This document shows positions 7,658-16,913 of a stretch of DNA of 64,000 nt, piece after piece. The notes under the pieces were generated by a model. The model made no database searches. It was given only the letters and a program-made list of their open reading frames with translations, and had not been told where the DNA came from. Origin of the DNA: Desulfofundulus kuznetsovii DSM 6115. GTDB lineage: Bacteria; Bacillota; Desulfotomaculia; Desulfotomaculales; Desulfovirgulaceae. Where the stretch lies: the NCBI RefSeq assembly GCF_000214705.1, contig NC_015573.1, forward strand, positions 1,325,001-1,389,000, read 5' to 3'. Both the position numbers and the translations under genes were made by a program. Positions within the stretch are counted from its first letter, which is position 1. Each line of letters begins with the position of its first letter.

Positions 7658-9019
7658 TTGGCCCGGATCAATGCCCGGGAAGTGGCCTTAAAGGTTTTAT
7701 ATGCCGTGGATCAGGAGGAGGCATATGCCAACCTGGCCCTGGACCGCATTCTGGAACATTACCGCCCTGGTAAGCTGGACCGGGCCTTTGCGACCGAGCT
7801 GGCCTACGGCGTCCTGCGCCGTTTAAATACTCTGGACTGGCTCCTGGGCCACTTCTTACGCCAACCCCTGGCTTCCCAGAACCCGTGGATCCGGAACCTC
7901 CTTCGCCTGGGAGCTTATCAAATCATGTATATGGACCGGGTACCTGACTCGGCGGCGGTCAATGAGTCTGCTGAACTGGCCCGCCGTTACGGTCACCCCG
8001 GGGCGGTGGGTTTCGTGAACGGTGTGCTGCGCAACCTGGCCCGGCGGGGCAGGCAGATACCTCTCCCCGATCTAAAGGACGACCCGGTTGCCTACATTTC
8101 CCTTTATTACTCCCATCCTGCCTGGCTGGTCCGGCGGTGGCTTAAGGAATATGGTTTGGAGGAAACAATAGCCCTCTGCCAGGCCAACAACGGACCGGCT
8201 CCCAACACGGTGCGTACCAACACGCTGAAGATCAGCCGGCAGGAGTTGATGGAACGGTTAGGGGAAGAGGGTGTGACGGCAGAACCCACATCCTTTGCTC
8301 CGGAAGGATTGAAGATAGCCGGTTTTCCTTCCCTGCACAGCTTTGCTCCCTTTGAAGAAGGCCTGTTCCTGGTCCAGGATGAAAGTTCCATCCTGGTGGG
8401 ACATGCCCTGTCGCCTTTACCGGGGGCGCGGGTACTGGATGCGGCAGCTGCTCCAGGTACCAAGACCACACACCTGGCCCAGTTGATGGGGGACCGGGGG
8501 GAAATAACCGCCCTGGACATCCATCCCCATAAAATAAAGTTGATTGCCGCCAACTGTCGCCGCCTGGGCATTACCTGTGTCCGGCCCGTGGAGGCGGATG
8601 CCCGTCATCTTGACCAGAGCACACATCATCAATGGGATTTTATCCTGCTGGATGCCCCCTGTTCCGGGTTGGGGGTGCTCCGGCGGCGGCCCGATGCCCG
8701 CTGGCGCAAGACCGAAGCTTCCATTGCGGAAATGGCAGGCCTGCAGAAAGAGATGCTGGAGGGGGTGGCCCGCTGCCTGAAACCGGGCGGGGTGCTGGTA
8801 TACAGTACCTGTACCGTAACCAGGGAAGAAAACCTCGGCCAGGTGGAAGACTTTCTAAACCGCCACCCAGAGTTTCAACTGGAAGATCTTTCAACACTTT
8901 TGCCTGCCGGTCTGGATGAACAGGGAACCCTGTCCCGCGGTTATATCCAGCTTTTACCCCACCGGCACGGGATGGACGGATTTTTCATGGCCCGCCTGCG
9001 CAAGAGGGTCCCTGTGTGA
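7658..9019 (+). CDS. rsmB: 16S rRNA (cytosine-967-C5) methyltransferase
   Basis: SAM-dependent methylation of C967 in 16S rRNA. An N-terminal NusB-like RNA-binding domain (ALKVLYAVDQEEAY, ELAYGVLR) is followed by a Rossmann methyltransferase: SAM motif VLDAAAAPGTKTTHLA, motif IV LDAPCSGLGVLRRRPD with the release Cys, and motif VI YSTCTVTREEN with the catalytic Cys. TTG at 7658 gives MARINAREVALKVL and sits 9 bp from AAGGAG; a TTG two codons earlier is possible. It follows DUF116 directly. Confidence 0.94.
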   Translation: MARINAREVALKVLYAVDQEEAYANLALDRILEHYRPGKLDRAFATELAYGVLRRLNTLDWLLGHFLRQPLASQNPWIRNLLRLGAYQIMYMDRVPDSAAVNESAELARRYGHPGAVGFVNGVLRNLARRGRQIPLPDLKDDPVAYISLYYSHPAWLVRRWLKEYGLEETIALCQANNGPAPNTVRTNTLKISRQELMERLGEEGVTAEPTSFAPEGLKIAGFPSLHSFAPFEEGLFLVQDESSILVGHALSPLPGARVLDAAAAPGTKTTHLAQLMGDRGEITALDIHPHKIKLIAANCRRLGITCVRPVEADARHLDQSTHHQWDFILLDAPCSGLGVLRRRPDARWRKTEASIAEMAGLQKEMLEGVARCLKPGGVLVYSTCTVTREENLGQVEDFLNRHPEFQLEDLSTLLPAGLDEQGTLSRGYIQLLPHRHGMDGFFMARLRKRVPV

Positions 9020-9113
9020 GTGGCGTCCGCCCCGAAGAAGCGGCTTTCCCAACCAGGGACATTGTCGCCTCATAGTAAAGACTCCAGGATCTGAAAATTT
9101 TTAGTTGCGGGTA

Positions 9114-9122
9114 TGGTATAAT
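9114..9122 (+). promoter_or_regulatory. Extended -10 promoter for rlmN
   Basis: TGGTATAAT, a perfect -10 with the extended TGN element; a second overlapping TATAAT starts at 9122. No convincing -35 box, as expected for extended -10 promoters. Transcription would start near 9130, so translation of rlmN must begin at the ATG at 9162 rather than at earlier in-frame ATGs. Confidence 0.6.
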
Positions 9123-9161
9123 ATAATGATAGGTGATGTCGACGAAACGGGGAACACGGCC

Positions 9162-10196
9162 ATGGTTAATTTAAAGGACCTCACCCTTGACCAGATAAAG
9201 GACCTTTTAGGCCGGTTGGGGGAACCGCCTTACAGGGCCCTGCAACTGGCCCGCTGGCTTTTCCAGCGGAATTGCCTGTCCTGGGATGAGATGACCGATC
9301 TGCCCAAGGACTTGCGGGCCAGGCTAAAAGACATAGCCCTTTTGCGCGGTTTGACATTGGTGCGGAAACAGGTTTCCCGCCGGGGGGATGCCATAAAGTA
9401 CTTATACGGCCTGGCTGACGGCCAGGCCGTAGAAAGCGTGTTTATGCGCTACATTTACGGTTGCTCCGCTTGCATTTCCACCCAGGTGGGGTGCCGTATG
9501 GGCTGCCGTTTTTGTGCTTCCACCATTGGCGGCTTTATTCGAAACCTTTCACCAGGGGAAATGTACGATCAGGTTTTAGCCATGCAATCCGACGTTGGTG
9601 AGAGGATCAGCCACGTTGTGCTCATGGGGTCCGGGGAACCCCTGGACAACTTCGACCACGTCATGATTTTTCTAGAACACCTTACCGCACCCTACGGTTT
9701 GCAGATTGGATACCGGCATATTACTCTATCTACCTGCGGGGTAGTACCGGGAATTTTAAAGTTGTCCCGGCGGCGCCTGCCTTTAACCCTGGCCGTATCC
9801 CTGCACGCCCCTAACGATGAACTACGTAACCGTCTTATGCCCATCAACCGGCGCTATCCCCTGGGTGAGCTTATACCCGCCTGCCGGGAATACATAAAAC
9901 TTACCGGCCGGCGTATCACCTTTGAGTATGTCCTTTTGGCCAGCGTGAACGATAGCCCACGCTTTGCCCTCGAACTGGCCCGGCTGGTGGGGGGATTGCT
10001 TTGCCATATCAACCTTATCCCGGCGAATCCTGTGAGCACAAGGGAGTTTTCCCGTACTCCCGCGGCGCGGGTACAGCGCTTTAAAAATTTACTGGAGAAG
10101 GCCGGTCTTTCAGTAACGGTGCGGCGGGAACTGGGCAGCGACATTGATGCCGCTTGCGGGCAACTGCGTCGCCGCGTTCTGGGATTGAATAGATAG
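9162..10196 (+). CDS. rlmN: Dual-specificity 23S rRNA/tRNA (adenine-C2) methyltransferase RlmN
   Basis: Radical SAM enzyme methylating C2 of A2503 in 23S rRNA and A37 in some tRNAs. The [4Fe-4S] triad is CRMGCRFC within CISTQVGCRMGCRFCAST; other landmarks are MGSGEPLDNFD, ITLSTCGVVPGI, LAVSLHAPNDELRNRLMPINRRYPL and FEYVLL. The ATG at 9162 gives 344 residues, the usual length. It appears to be the first gene of a new transcript that continues into the FHA/kinase block. Confidence 0.94.
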   Translation: MVNLKDLTLDQIKDLLGRLGEPPYRALQLARWLFQRNCLSWDEMTDLPKDLRARLKDIALLRGLTLVRKQVSRRGDAIKYLYGLADGQAVESVFMRYIYGCSACISTQVGCRMGCRFCASTIGGFIRNLSPGEMYDQVLAMQSDVGERISHVVLMGSGEPLDNFDHVMIFLEHLTAPYGLQIGYRHITLSTCGVVPGILKLSRRRLPLTLAVSLHAPNDELRNRLMPINRRYPLGELIPACREYIKLTGRRITFEYVLLASVNDSPRFALELARLVGGLLCHINLIPANPVSTREFSRTPAARVQRFKNLLEKAGLSVTVRRELGSDIDAACGQLRRRVLGLNR

Positions 10197-10210
10197 GGAG
10201 GGGGACCCCC

Positions 10211-10990
10211 ATGGGACTCTTTTCCGGTTTGGAAGGTAGTTTGGAAAGATACATTGAGGGCTTCTTCCGGGATAAATTTAAAGGCCGGGTACAGCCGTTA
10301 GAAATGGCCAAGAGGTTGGCCCGGGAAATGCGCGACCGGAAACGGATAAGTATCAGCCGGATTTATGTACCCAATGAGTTTACCATTTATTTACACCCTG
10401 AGGATTACCGGGCGGTTTCTTCCATTGCTCCCCTTATGGCCCGGGAGTTACAGGATTACCTGGCCCAGAAAGCGCAGGAAAAAAATTTTACCCTGGTTGC
10501 CCCTCCCCGGGTGGAAATCCAGGAGGACACGGCAGTGCCGGAGGGCCAGATGCGCATTGAGGGACGCTTTGGGGATGCAGCTTACATGCCTGGCGAAGAG
10601 GAAACAGGTACGGCTGGAAACAGGGAAGGGGAGTTTGAGGATACCCTGGAATATCAACCGGCCAGGTACACCGCCCCGGTACCGGTAGTTTCCGCGGGGC
10701 CCAGGGCGCGCCTGGTGGTCAAGGCCGGCCCCCAGGTAGGGAAGGTTTTTCCCCTGCAACCTTCCACCATGGTTATTGGCCGGCGGGATACCTGTGATGT
10801 GGTTTTCAGCGATAGCAGTGTTTCCCGACGCCACGCCCAGCTGGAATACCGGGGTGGAGAGTATGTGATTACGGATTTGGGCAGCACTAACGGTGTCTAT
10901 GTTAATGGGGTACGGGTGAATACCAAGGTCTTGGCTCCGGGGGATGCCATTAAAATGGGCGCCACCCTTTGTATTTTCGAGGTGGAATGA
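10211..10990 (+). CDS. FhaA-like protein: DUF3662 domain plus C-terminal FHA domain
   Basis: Phosphothreonine-binding adaptor. The N-terminal 120 residues match the DUF3662 domain of actinobacterial FhaA (MGLFSGLEGSLERYIEGFF, then EMAKRLAREMRDRKRISISRIYVPNEFTIYL). A variable linker leads to an FHA domain at about 165-259 with GRRDTCDVVFSDSSVSRRHAQLEY and ITDLGSTNGVYVNG, containing the conserved Arg, Ser-Arg-His and Asn residues. The ATG has AGGGAGGGGGACCCCC upstream. Its neighbours (second FHA protein, PP2C phosphatase, RodA, PBP, PASTA kinase) indicate a role in Ser/Thr-phosphorylation control of envelope growth. Confidence 0.88.
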   Translation: MGLFSGLEGSLERYIEGFFRDKFKGRVQPLEMAKRLAREMRDRKRISISRIYVPNEFTIYLHPEDYRAVSSIAPLMARELQDYLAQKAQEKNFTLVAPPRVEIQEDTAVPEGQMRIEGRFGDAAYMPGEEETGTAGNREGEFEDTLEYQPARYTAPVPVVSAGPRARLVVKAGPQVGKVFPLQPSTMVIGRRDTCDVVFSDSSVSRRHAQLEYRGGEYVITDLGSTNGVYVNGVRVNTKVLAPGDAIKMGATLCIFEVE

Positions 10991-10991
10991 T

Positions 10992-11513
10992 GTGCTGGGC
11001 CTTTTGCTAACGCTATTGCGGTATCTTTTCCTTTTTCTTCTTTACGCCTTTTTATTTGTGGTAGTCCGCCAGATGTTTTTGGGTCTCCGGGAATACCCGG
11101 CCATGGCCACCCCGGCTGCCGCCGGGAGAAACCCCGGCAATGAAACCAAACCCCTTCACGGTTCCCGGGAAGCTGCTGTTCCGAAACCGGGTGGGCGGCT
11201 GGTGGTTCTGGCCAGTCCCGATCCCCGGCTGGAAAAGGGAATGACCTTTTACCTGGGGGAAAGGATTACCCTGGGGCGGGGTGAACATAACGGCCTGGTT
11301 ATCCCTGATCCTTTTTCCTCCCAGGAGCATGCGGTCATTTTTTCCCGGGGTGACCAGTACTGGGTGCAGGATCTGGGCAGTTTAAACGGTACCTATCTTA
11401 ATGAGGTGCGCCTGGACCGGCCCACCGTTCTGGCCGACGGCGACCGTCTACGTATCGGCGGCGTTACCTTTCAATTTGTGAGGTGGGCTTATGAAGTGGA
11501 GTCAAGCCAGTGA
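10992..11513 (+). CDS. FhaB-like membrane-anchored FHA protein
   Basis: Starts with GTG one base after the previous stop, behind GAGGTGG. The N-terminal helix (residues about 2-27, LLLTLLRYLFLFLLYAFLF) is a membrane anchor; a linker is followed by an FHA domain at about 85-165 with LGRGEHNGLVIPDPFSSQEHAVI and VQDLGSLNGTYLNEVR. This is the architecture of actinobacterial FhaB/FipA, which recruits phosphorylated partners at the membrane. Its 3' end overlaps the phosphatase gene by 23 bp, implying translational coupling. Confidence 0.85.
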   Translation: MLGLLLTLLRYLFLFLLYAFLFVVVRQMFLGLREYPAMATPAAAGRNPGNETKPLHGSREAAVPKPGGRLVVLASPDPRLEKGMTFYLGERITLGRGEHNGLVIPDPFSSQEHAVIFSRGDQYWVQDLGSLNGTYLNEVRLDRPTVLADGDRLRIGGVTFQFVRWAYEVESSQ

Positions 11514-12207
11514 CGCGGGGCTGGTACGGCGGATAAATGAAGACAGCCTGTGTATAGAACCCGGGTTGGGTTTGTTTGTTGTGGCCGATGGCATGGGCGG
11601 TCATCAGGCCGGCGAAATTGCCAGCCGGACGGCCATCGCTGAACTGGTGCGCTTCCTTAAGGCACGCCATCCTTTCCCGGACGATCCGGGAACAATACTG
11701 GTGCAGGGTGTGCAAGAAGCCAACCGGCTGGTTTATCAATTATCTTCCAGCAACCTCAGCTACCGGGGTATGGGTACCACCTTAACCGCGGCCCTGGTTA
11801 CAAAGGATTATCTTTACCTGGCCCATGTGGGAGATAGCCGTATATACCTGTTGCGCAAGGGAAAAATGCACCAGCTTACGGAAGATCATTCCCTGGTCCA
11901 GGAGCTGGTTCGGCTGGGGGGCCTCAGTGAAGAGCAGGCCCGTTGCCATCCCCAGCGCAATGTGCTCACCCGTGCTCTAGGTATTGAACCCAGGGTAGAG
12001 GTGGATGGAGCTCGGGTAAAAATCCAGCCTGGTGACAAAGTCCTCCTGTGTACCGATGGCTTGACGGTGCATTTATCACCCCAGGAGATAGTCATGCTGG
12101 TGGAAAAAAACCCGGATTTGAACCGGGCCGTGAACAAGCTGGTGCAGGTCGCCCTTGAGCGGGGTGGCAGTGATAACATTACCGTGATCTTAATGGCGGT
12201 GGAATGA
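11491..12207 (+). CDS. prpC: PP2C-type Ser/Thr protein phosphatase
   Basis: Metal-dependent phosphatase that reverses the action of the PASTA kinase encoded downstream. All PP2C motifs are present: SDAGLVRRINEDS, VADGMGGHQAGE, GMGTTLTAAL, VGDSRIYLLR, LCTDGLT and DNITVILM, including the metal-binding Asp residues. At 238 residues it is close to PrpC/Stp1. The ATG lies within the preceding FHA gene and its stop overlaps the start of the SEDS gene, so the block is tightly coupled. Confidence 0.94.
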   Translation: MKWSQASDAGLVRRINEDSLCIEPGLGLFVVADGMGGHQAGEIASRTAIAELVRFLKARHPFPDDPGTILVQGVQEANRLVYQLSSSNLSYRGMGTTLTAALVTKDYLYLAHVGDSRIYLLRKGKMHQLTEDHSLVQELVRLGGLSEEQARCHPQRNVLTRALGIEPRVEVDGARVKIQPGDKVLLCTDGLTVHLSPQEIVMLVEKNPDLNRAVNKLVQVALERGGSDNITVILMAVE

Positions 12208-13529
12208 AGATGTTTTCTCCGGGGGCATGCCATTTGCGGGCCGTCGAAGGAAAGTTGCTTTTTTGGGCCTGCGCTTACCTGCTGGTAGGAGCGGGGGCAC
12301 TTTATTTCCTTAAGCCGGCGCCGTCCACAGCAGTGGTGCTGATAGGTGCGCTGGCCACCATGGCGGCCTTCTGGGGCCTTCACTTCTTCTGGTCATGGAC
12401 CGGTTTTGCCGGGGATCCCTTTTTGCTGCCCCTGGTGGCCTTTTTTTCCTCTACCAGCCTGGTTTTTCTTTATCGTTTAAATCCGGCTTACGCAGTACGT
12501 CAGTTTGTGTGGTTGATGATCGGCCTGTTTACCCTTTGGGTGATTACCCGCTTCTTACTTCGTTACCGGGTGCTGGCCGATTATAAGTATGTTTATGCCC
12601 TGGCGGGAATAATCGGCCTTTTGCTGCCCATATTTCTTGGGGTGGAGCAGGGAGGGGCAAAAAGTTGGCTGGATTTAGGATTGTTTCAGGTGCAGCCCTC
12701 GGAGTTTGTGAAGATCCTGCTGGTGCTTTTCCTGGCCTCCTTTCTGGCCGAAAACCGCCTGGCCCTGGCTGAAGGTACCCGGACGCTAATGGGTATTGCC
12801 CTGCCTGCACCGCAGGAATGGGGACCCTTGCTGGTCATGTGGGGTGTTTCCCTTTTGCTCTTAATCTTTCAAAAGGACCTGGGTGCTGCGCTTATTTATT
12901 TTACTACCTTTTTGGCCATGGTTTACGCCAGCACAGCCCGGGTAGCCTATGTTTGCCTGGGAGGAGCGCTTTTTTTAGCCGGGGCGGCAGGCAGTTACGC
13001 CCTTTTTGAACACGTCCGGCTGCGGGTGGAAATCTGGCTCAATCCCTGGAAGTACGTGGAAACCGCCGGTTACCAGGTGGTTCAATCCCTTTTCGCCCTG
13101 GCAGCGGGTGGACTCACCGGATCCGGGCTAGGTGCTGGCCTGCCCCAGTTCGTTCCGGCGGTGCATACTGATTTTATTTTTGCGGCTATAACTGAGGAAT
13201 TGGGTCTGGCCGGCGGCCTTGGCCTGTTAATCATTTATATGCTCTTTGTCTACCGGGGGTTCGTTATTGCTCTGGCGGCCCGGGATGATTTTGCCTGCCT
13301 TCTGGCGGCAGGATTTACCGCTTTAATGGGATTGCAAACCTTTATCATTATTGCCGGAGTAATCAAGCTGTTGCCCTTGACTGGAGTTACTCTACCTTTT
13401 GTCAGTTACGGTGGCAGTTCCCTGGTGGCCAATTTCATCATTTTGGGCCTTTTATTGAATATATCCCACGAGACACAGGTTGGAGTCGTTGAAAAACGGT
13501 TAGCGCGTTGGAAGCATTGGCGGGGGTGA
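12204..13529 (+). CDS. rodA: SEDS-family peptidoglycan polymerase (RodA/FtsW type)
   Basis: Polytopic glycosyltransferase that polymerises lipid II, working with a class B PBP. About ten membrane helices are evident. SEDS landmarks: QPSEFVKILLVLFLA, QKDLGAALIYF, GSGLGAGLPQFVPAVHTDFIFAAITEELG, and the C-terminal SYGGSSLVANFIILGLLLN. The ATG overlaps the phosphatase stop. In the actinobacterial counterpart of this cluster the protein is called RodA, and its partner PbpA is encoded next; FtsW cannot be excluded from sequence alone. Confidence 0.88.
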   Translation: MKMFSPGACHLRAVEGKLLFWACAYLLVGAGALYFLKPAPSTAVVLIGALATMAAFWGLHFFWSWTGFAGDPFLLPLVAFFSSTSLVFLYRLNPAYAVRQFVWLMIGLFTLWVITRFLLRYRVLADYKYVYALAGIIGLLLPIFLGVEQGGAKSWLDLGLFQVQPSEFVKILLVLFLASFLAENRLALAEGTRTLMGIALPAPQEWGPLLVMWGVSLLLLIFQKDLGAALIYFTTFLAMVYASTARVAYVCLGGALFLAGAAGSYALFEHVRLRVEIWLNPWKYVETAGYQVVQSLFALAAGGLTGSGLGAGLPQFVPAVHTDFIFAAITEELGLAGGLGLLIIYMLFVYRGFVIALAARDDFACLLAAGFTALMGLQTFIIIAGVIKLLPLTGVTLPFVSYGGSSLVANFIILGLLLNISHETQVGVVEKRLARWKHWRG

Positions 13530-13531
13530 AA

Positions 13532-14962
13532 ATGAAAAATAATATCCGTCGGTTAAGCTATTTGATCCTGGGTTCCTTTGTCGTCTTAAGCCTGTATATC
13601 GGTTATGTGAATGTATTCCTGGGGCCGGCTCTGGCCACGGACCCCCATAACCGGCGCCTGGCTGCTTATGAGGCTAAAGTGCACCGGGGCACCATTTACG
13701 ACCGCCGGGGAGCAGCACTGGCGAAAAGCGAAGGAGACAGGCGCAGCTACCCCTTGGGAAAAGATGCCGCCCACGTAGTAGGTTTTATCTCCCAGCGTTA
13801 CGGGCGCACCGGGCTGGAATCGGCCTATGACCGTTATCTTTTAGCCATGACCGACGAAGAAAAAATTGAGGTGATTATTGACCGCCTGCTGGGGCGTCCC
13901 CGGGTGGGCAACGATGTGGTGGTTACTCTGGATGCCCGCCTGCAGCAGTTGGCCATGCGGCTTATGGGTAAACGGCGGGGAGCAGTGGTGGCACTGGATC
14001 CAAGGAACGGGGAGATCTTAGCCCTGGCCAGCAGCCCCAGCTACGATCCCAATGCCATCGGGCAACCGGCTGGCCGTTCTCCTGATGGCAAGGTTCTTAC
14101 CGTATACGACTTGTTGCAGCGGGATAAAGGGGCTCCGCTTTTAAACCGGGCTACCCAGGGGGCCTATCCGCCCGGCTCAACCTTTAAATTAATCACCGCA
14201 GCCGGTGCCCTGACTACAAATCCCGAGGTGATCAAACGTATTTTTAATTGTCAGGGTAGTCTAATAATCGATGGTTTTCGACTTGCCGATACTGCTGCTC
14301 ACGGGGCGGTGGATTTCTACCGGGCCCTGGCGGTGTCCTGCAATACCACTTTTGCCCGACTGGGCCTGGAGATGGGAGCAGAAAGGTTTTACCAGACTGC
14401 CCGCGCTTTTGGCTTGACTTTAAACCCCTGGGCGGGTGGCCTTCCGGAGGTTGCTTACCGGCCCGGGACCCTCGCCCCCCCGGAAAAGATGAATAAACCC
14501 CATCTGGGCTCCAGTGCCATCGGTCAGGGGGAGGTGCTGGTCAACCCGTTGCAAATGGCCCTGGTGGCGGCAGCCATTGCCAACGACGGGGTAATTATGC
14601 GCCCCCACCTTTTAGCCCGGGTACAGGACCCGTACGGAGGAGTGCTTTTACAGTCTGTCCCCAGGCCCTGGCTTACCGCGATCAGTCCGGAGGTTGCCGG
14701 TGTCATCAAGGAGGCTATGGTGGATGTGGTAAGGGAGGGAACCGGCAGGGGGGCGGCCCTTTCCGGGATAACCGTGGCCGGTAAAACAGGCTCGGCCCAG
14801 AACCCCAAAGGGGACACCCATGCCTGGTTTGTTGGCTTTGCCCCGGCCGAAAAACCCCGGGTGGTAGTGGCGGTGATTGTGGAAAACGGTGGTGCCGGCG
14901 GGGTGGTGGCCGCCCCCATTGCCCGGGAGATGATCCGGGCGGTACTGACTGCCGGCCCGTAG
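13532..14962 (+). CDS. pbpA: Class B penicillin-binding protein (transpeptidase)
   Basis: Cross-links peptidoglycan. An N-terminal membrane anchor (YLILGSFVVLSLYIGYV) precedes HRGTIYDRRGAALA of the dimerisation region. The transpeptidase has the active-site serine in STFK (Ser216), SCN (Ser269) and KTG (Lys418). Length of 476 matches actinobacterial PbpA rather than longer PBP2 proteins; no PASTA domain. The ATG at 13532 begins two bases after the rodA stop with GGGGGTG as ribosome site. Its genomic pairing with the SEDS protein predicts a joint polymerase-transpeptidase complex. Confidence 0.92.
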   Translation: MKNNIRRLSYLILGSFVVLSLYIGYVNVFLGPALATDPHNRRLAAYEAKVHRGTIYDRRGAALAKSEGDRRSYPLGKDAAHVVGFISQRYGRTGLESAYDRYLLAMTDEEKIEVIIDRLLGRPRVGNDVVVTLDARLQQLAMRLMGKRRGAVVALDPRNGEILALASSPSYDPNAIGQPAGRSPDGKVLTVYDLLQRDKGAPLLNRATQGAYPPGSTFKLITAAGALTTNPEVIKRIFNCQGSLIIDGFRLADTAAHGAVDFYRALAVSCNTTFARLGLEMGAERFYQTARAFGLTLNPWAGGLPEVAYRPGTLAPPEKMNKPHLGSSAIGQGEVLVNPLQMALVAAAIANDGVIMRPHLLARVQDPYGGVLLQSVPRPWLTAISPEVAGVIKEAMVDVVREGTGRGAALSGITVAGKTGSAQNPKGDTHAWFVGFAPAEKPRVVVAVIVENGGAGGVVAAPIAREMIRAVLTAGP

Positions 14963-14997
14963 TTTAGAATAAAATGGAATTGGAAAAGCTAAACTAC
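14959..14997. repeat. 9-bp inverted repeat spanning the pbpA stop codon
   Basis: GTAGTTTAG at 14959-14967 and CTAAACTAC at 14989-14997 are perfect complements with a 21-nt loop. The left arm contains the pbpA stop codon and the right arm ends 26 bp before pknB. No U-run follows, so it is more likely an mRNA stability or coupling element than a terminator. Confidence 0.4.
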
Positions 14998-15023
14998 CCA
15001 ACCAAGACTTGAGGTGACAAGTA

Positions 15024-16886
15024 ATGATTGGGAGGCAGTTGGGAAACCGGTACGAAATCCTGGAACAACTGGGCGGCGGGGGAATGGCCGTTGTTTATAA
15101 AGGCCGGGATACTTTCTTAAACCGCCTGGTTACCATTAAGATTTTGCGCCCCGAATTCTCCTCGGATAAGGACTTTACCCGCCGTTTTCGCCGGGAAGCC
15201 CAGGCGGTGGCCAGCCTTTCCCACCCCAACATCGTGTCCATTTACGATGTGGGGCAGGAAGATGACATCCAGTACCTGGTGATGGAGTATGTGGACGGGG
15301 AGGACTTGAAAACCGTCATCCGCCGGGAAGGTGCCCTGCCTCCGGAAAAGGCGGTGCAGATTGCTTTCCAGGTCCTGGAGGCCCTGGAACACGCCCACGA
15401 GAACAACATCGTGCACCGGGATATTAAACCCCATAATATCCTGATTACAAAGAGTGGGCGGGCAAAACTAACTGATTTCGGCATTGCCCGGGAGGCCACG
15501 GCGGCAACCGTCACCCAGACCGATACCATTGTAGGGTCGGTACACTACCTCTCGCCGGAGCAGGCCCGGGGGGAACTGGCCGGCCCCCAGTCGGACCTCT
15601 ATTCCCTGGGCGTGGTTCTTTATGAAATGCTTACCGGTAGCGTTCCCTTTGCCGGGGACAGTCCCATTGCCGTAGCCATCAAACACATCCAGGAAGAACC
15701 GGAGCCCCCCTCCCGGCGCAATCCTGCTGTTTCCCCCGGGCTTGAGCAGGTAATCCTGCGGGCCATGCAGAAAAATCCCCAGTCGCGTTTTGCTTCCGCC
15801 CGGGAGATGGCCCGGCACCTGGAAAATCTTTTTGCCCGGGACGGGGAAGAGGTCACCCGTTTCATTCCCCTGGATGAAATGGCCACCCGGGTGCTCAAGC
15901 CGGTAGAGAAGCCCCGTCGCAGGTTGCGTCCGGCGGGATGGGTGGCCCTGACCCTTCTCCTGCTTGCCCTTTTGGCAGGGGGCGCCTATGCCCTGAATAG
16001 TTATCTTATAGGACCGCCCCCGGTTACAGTGCCATCAGTAATAAACAAGGAGTTGTCCGAGGCCCAGAAGATACTGGCTGATTTGGGATTGCGGGTGAAA
16101 GTGCGCAAGGAGCATCATCCCAGGATCCCCGAGGGATTTGTTATTGACCAGGATATTGGCCCGGCGGATGCGCCGGTAAAGCCTCCCCGGGATATCACCC
16201 TCACGGTCAGCCTGGGTCCCGACCTGCGGGAAGTACCCGACCTGTACCGGCTGAGTCTGGAAGACGCGCGCATACGCCTGACTGAAAGGGGTTTGGTCCT
16301 GGCCGAACAGGTGCAGAAGGGCTACGACGATAACGTTCCCCCGGATCTGATCTTTCAACAATCTCCTGCTGCCGGGGAACGGGTAGCTCCCAACACCCCG
16401 GTGACGGTTTATCTTTCCCTGGGACCAAAGCCCAGGCAGTCCAGGGTGCCCAACCTCATCGGGCTGACCCTGGACCAGGCCCGGGCCAAGCTGGCCGAAA
16501 ACAACCTGAGCCTGGATGAAAATGTCGAGTGGGTTGAGAGTACCGATTACTTCCAGAATCAGGTGGTCAGCCAGGATCCTGCTCCCAACGGCATGGTTGA
16601 GCAGGGCACGTCCGTAAAGGTAACCTTGAGCAAAGGGCCGGGACCCGTGCCCAGGGAGGCCCGGGTGAAGGTGCCCCTTGACAACGACGGGCAGGCCCAC
16701 CAGGTTAAAATAGTGATTAACGATGTCCGGGGAACCACTTTAGCCTACGTAAATACCCATCAACCGGGGGAGACGGTATTAACGACCGTACGCTATTACG
16801 GCCAGGCTACTATCCAGGTGTACGTTGACAATAAACTGGTAAAACAAAAATCTCTTCAAGAGGGAAAAAATGATGACGATAGTTGA
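15024..16886 (+). CDS. prkC: Membrane Ser/Thr protein kinase with PASTA repeats (PrkC/PknB type)
   Basis: Hanks-type kinase sensing muropeptides or lipid II. The kinase domain (about 10-270) has the Gly loop LGGGGMAVVYKG, ATP-binding Lys39, HRDIKPHN with catalytic Asp133, and DFGIA with Asp151. A membrane helix lies near 303-327. Three PASTA repeats follow (about 336-400, 403-471, 472-540; each ends in a V.V.LS.GP-type strand). A further C-terminal domain of about 75 residues is unusual to me in function but common in related anaerobes. Lies between pbpA and rsgA, matching the prpC-prkC-rsgA-rpe order of Firmicutes. Confidence 0.95.
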   Translation: MIGRQLGNRYEILEQLGGGGMAVVYKGRDTFLNRLVTIKILRPEFSSDKDFTRRFRREAQAVASLSHPNIVSIYDVGQEDDIQYLVMEYVDGEDLKTVIRREGALPPEKAVQIAFQVLEALEHAHENNIVHRDIKPHNILITKSGRAKLTDFGIAREATAATVTQTDTIVGSVHYLSPEQARGELAGPQSDLYSLGVVLYEMLTGSVPFAGDSPIAVAIKHIQEEPEPPSRRNPAVSPGLEQVILRAMQKNPQSRFASAREMARHLENLFARDGEEVTRFIPLDEMATRVLKPVEKPRRRLRPAGWVALTLLLLALLAGGAYALNSYLIGPPPVTVPSVINKELSEAQKILADLGLRVKVRKEHHPRIPEGFVIDQDIGPADAPVKPPRDITLTVSLGPDLREVPDLYRLSLEDARIRLTERGLVLAEQVQKGYDDNVPPDLIFQQSPAAGERVAPNTPVTVYLSLGPKPRQSRVPNLIGLTLDQARAKLAENNLSLDENVEWVESTDYFQNQVVSQDPAPNGMVEQGTSVKVTLSKGPGPVPREARVKVPLDNDGQAHQVKIVINDVRGTTLAYVNTHQPGETVLTTVRYYGQATIQVYVDNKLVKQKSLQEGKNDDDS

Positions 16887-16913
16887 AAAGGGGGGAGTGC
16901 AACCGGTTAAAAG